A stretch of DNA of 64,000 bases, taken from positions 1 through 64,000 of the forward strand of contig DASTYT010000094.1 of the NCBI GenBank assembly GCA_035764725.1, read 5' to 3'. This stretch comes from Candidatus Methylomirabilota bacterium. GTDB lineage: Bacteria > Methylomirabilota > Methylomirabilia > Rokubacteriales > CSP1-6. Position 1 is the stretch's first letter. Every line of letters begins with the position of its first letter. Shown here one piece after another: positions 62,708 through 64,000 of this stretch. The position numbers and the translations under genes were made by a program. The notes below the pieces were generated by a model. The model was not told where the DNA came from, made no database searches, and was given only the letters and a program-made list of their open reading frames with translations.

Positions 62708-62723
62708 TGGCACTAAGTGTGCT
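62708..62723 (+). promoter_or_regulatory. Sigma-54-like -24/-12 element of the activator gene
   Basis: TGGCACTAAGTGTGCT has GG and GC ten bases apart and differs from TGGCAC-N5-TTGCW at one base (G for the first T). It lies 76 bases before the activator ATG at 62799. A start near 62735 would leave a leader of about 64 bases. Autoregulation by the encoded enhancer-binding protein is inferred. Confidence 0.5.
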
Positions 62724-62798
62724 GAGGAATCGACCCCAAGGCGCTAATGTTGTGTGCCCCTGGAGAGGGACACGAACTTTCGGGGAGCGACCGACACG

Positions 62799-64000
62799 AT
62801 GAGAGAGCTGCTGGCGGTGATGGGAAGGGCGACGGACGCGAGTCTGCTCGACGCGGTCGTGGAAGGCTCGCTCGACGGCGTCTGTCTCCTTACCGCCGAC
62901 GGCATCCTCCTCAAGGCGAACCGCCTGGCGCTGGAGATCCTCGCCGTCCCTCACGAGGAGGTCATCGGACGGCCGGCCACCGCCGTGTTCGCCCGAGCGG
63001 GCGGTGAGTGCTCCGTTCTCGCAGATGTCCGGAAGCAGAAGCTCACCGTCACGGCCGTCCAGACGTTCGGCGACGGCCGGCGCGTGCTCCTGTCCGGCAC
63101 GCCGGTCGTCGACGAGGTCGGCGAGATCCGGCACATCGTCCTGAACGTGCGCGATACCACCGGCATCAGTCGGGTGATGAGGAAGCTGCAAGAGACCCTG
63201 GGACCGTCGGACACCTATCGGCCACCGACCGCCGCCACCATCCGAGACCTCGCGCCGCCCGAGGCGGTGCTGCGAAGCGCAGTGATGCGGGCGCAGCATG
63301 ACAAGGCCGTTCAGTACGCCGCGGTCGATTCGCCGGTCTTGCTGCTCGGCGAGACCGGCACCGGGAAGGGCGTATTCGCGCGCCTCGTTCACCAGGCGTC
63401 GCCCCGGAGCGCCGGCGCCTTCGTCGAGGTGAACTGCGGCGCGATCCCCGAGGGGCTCATCGAGGCGGAGCTGTTCGGCTACGTCAAGGGCGCATTCACC
63501 GGCGCGGACTCCAAGGGCAAGGCCGGCCTCGTCGAGCTGGCGCACATGGGCACGCTGCTCCTCAACGAGATCGGCGATCTGCCGATCGGGCTTCAGGTGA
63601 AGCTCCTGCGATTCCTCGAGGACGGCGAGGTCTGGTCCATCGGGGCGGTCAAGCCGAAGCGGCCGAACGTCCGCATCGTGGCGGCGACCAACCGGGATCT
63701 CGGCCGGATGATCCACGACGGCAGCTTCCGCGGCGATCTCTTCTACCGCCTCAACGTCCTCGCCATCAACATTCCGCCCCTGCGCGAGCATCCGGAAGAC
63801 ATCGCGGACCTCGTCGAGATGATGCTCGCCAAGCTCGAGCGCAAGGTGGGGCGGCGGCGGACCTTCACGCCGGACGCCATTCACGCGCTCGCCGCGTATC
63901 GGTTCCCCGGCAACATCCGCGAGCTCTGGAACATCGTCGAGCGTCTGGTGGTGACGACCCACGGCGAGACGATCACCACCCGCGACCTTCCGGCCGAGAT
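62799..64000 (+). CDS. Sigma-54-dependent transcriptional activator with PAS domain (partial)
   Basis: The gene runs off the right end of the window; 400 codons are visible. A PAS domain spans about residues 15-120 (SLDGVCLLTADGILLKANRL, VRDTTGISRV). The AAA+ domain has Walker A GETGTGKG at 184-191, the sigma-54 contact loop GAFTGA at 231-236, a Walker B in which the usual DE is NE (LLLNEIGDL, residues 256-257), and sensor ATNRDL. It keeps RFPGNIRELWNIVERL near 370. No receiver domain precedes it, so the signal is sensed by PAS. The C-terminal DNA-binding helix lies beyond 64000. It is divergent from the Tad pilus locus. Confidence 0.92.
   Translation, partial: MRELLAVMGRATDASLLDAVVEGSLDGVCLLTADGILLKANRLALEILAVPHEEVIGRPATAVFARAGGECSVLADVRKQKLTVTAVQTFGDGRRVLLSGTPVVDEVGEIRHIVLNVRDTTGISRVMRKLQETLGPSDTYRPPTAATIRDLAPPEAVLRSAVMRAQHDKAVQYAAVDSPVLLLGETGTGKGVFARLVHQASPRSAGAFVEVNCGAIPEGLIEAELFGYVKGAFTGADSKGKAGLVELAHMGTLLLNEIGDLPIGLQVKLLRFLEDGEVWSIGAVKPKRPNVRIVAATNRDLGRMIHDGSFRGDLFYRLNVLAINIPPLREHPEDIADLVEMMLAKLERKVGRRRTFTPDAIHALAAYRFPGNIRELWNIVERLVVTTHGETITTRDLPAE

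Larger units (their letters stand above)
62324..62798. other. 475-base AT-richer intergenic region between pilus locus and sigma-54 activator
   Basis: No convincing gene. Base composition is visibly less GC-rich than the rest of the window, with runs such as ATTTTCGATTTATTC and GCGGAATTATTTGCC. It holds the +strand -24/-12 element near 62708, the ATGCGG/CCGCAT palindrome near 62513, repeats of TATGC-type words and the start of the activator. It probably contains the promoters and operators for both directions. Confidence 0.7.

Noticed and set aside
62383..62802. 139-codon plus-strand frame in the intergenic region
   Set aside because: No family pattern, unusual Cys/Met content, and it overlaps the -24/-12 element and the activator start.
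62544..63962. 472-codon minus-strand frame opposite the sigma-54 activator
   Set aside because: The plus strand carries Walker A, GAFTGA and PAS motifs in one frame, so the minus frame is a shadow.

Overview
The window is strongly GC-rich (by eye roughly two thirds G+C, with G/C at most third codon positions). Genes are tightly packed, often with 1-4 base ATGA/GTGA/TGATG overlaps, and GTG starts are common. The content suggests a free-living Gram-negative-type soil or groundwater bacterium: oligopeptide-type binding proteins, hydantoinase A/B, amidases, a CaiB-type CoA-transferase, MEP-pathway IspG, lipoproteins, a Tad secretin and a sigma-54 activator. I infer something near Candidatus Rokubacteria/Methylomirabilota, but no rRNA or marker gene is present to prove it. 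No tRNA, rRNA, CRISPR array or replication origin was found.

Layout, left to right. Position 1-59 is the tail of an IS110-type transposase. It abuts a leftward oligopeptide ABC operon (76-3401) whose ATPase genes are not seen. 3435-11843 holds a membrane protein, a PhyH dioxygenase, a leftward four-gene operon (two tandem isocitrate/isopropylmalate-dehydrogenase-like paralogues, a phosphoribosyltransferase and a MaoC hydratase), an AhpD-like protein, an orphan binding protein, a P-loop kinase-like protein and a DinB-like protein. 11923-19190 is a leftward operon of kinase-like protein, hydantoinase A, hydantoinase B, binding protein and amidohydrolase, probably for scavenging cyclic amides or nucleobases. 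19218-21296 is an oligopeptidase B-like peptidase. 21310-24839 carries a CoA-transferase, a shortened ankyrin protein and a remarkable fusion of an ECF-type sigma factor to a degenerate F1-ATPase beta-like region. 24739-30153 is a leftward catabolic operon (two amidases with a 58-residue AtzG-like protein between them, a type II haloacid-dehalogenase-like protein, a haloalkane-dehalogenase-like hydrolase and a methyltransferase). 30215-42213 holds a protoglobin, a lipoprotein with MsrB, a membrane protein with a split patatin domain, IspG, ASCH and NTF2-like proteins, a variant creatininase with an SDR, and a MoxR/VWA pair whose VWA gene contains an in-frame amber codon.

42222-44935 holds membrane and lipoprotein genes. 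From 61875 leftward to 44914 almost everything reads leftward with tiny gaps and could be one or a few long transcripts. It encodes a Tad/Flp pilus system (two Flp pilins, TadE, CpaB, a stand-alone pilus N-domain protein, the secretin, CpaE/TadZ, the TadA ATPase, TadB, TadC, a secreted protein and TadG). This is followed by an unusual envelope cassette: a TonB-like transmembrane start on a very long proline/alanine-rich linker, a QW-repeat protein, a Tat-exported DUF362 protein, a TPR-aspartyl protease and a GT87-like membrane protein. No prepilin peptidase (TadV) is present.

The right end carries a rightward PAS plus AAA+ sigma-54 activator, cut by the window edge. It is separated from the pilus genes by a 475-base AT-richer intergenic region. 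Sigma-54-like -24/-12 elements facing both ways lead to the inference that this activator controls the pilus locus and itself.
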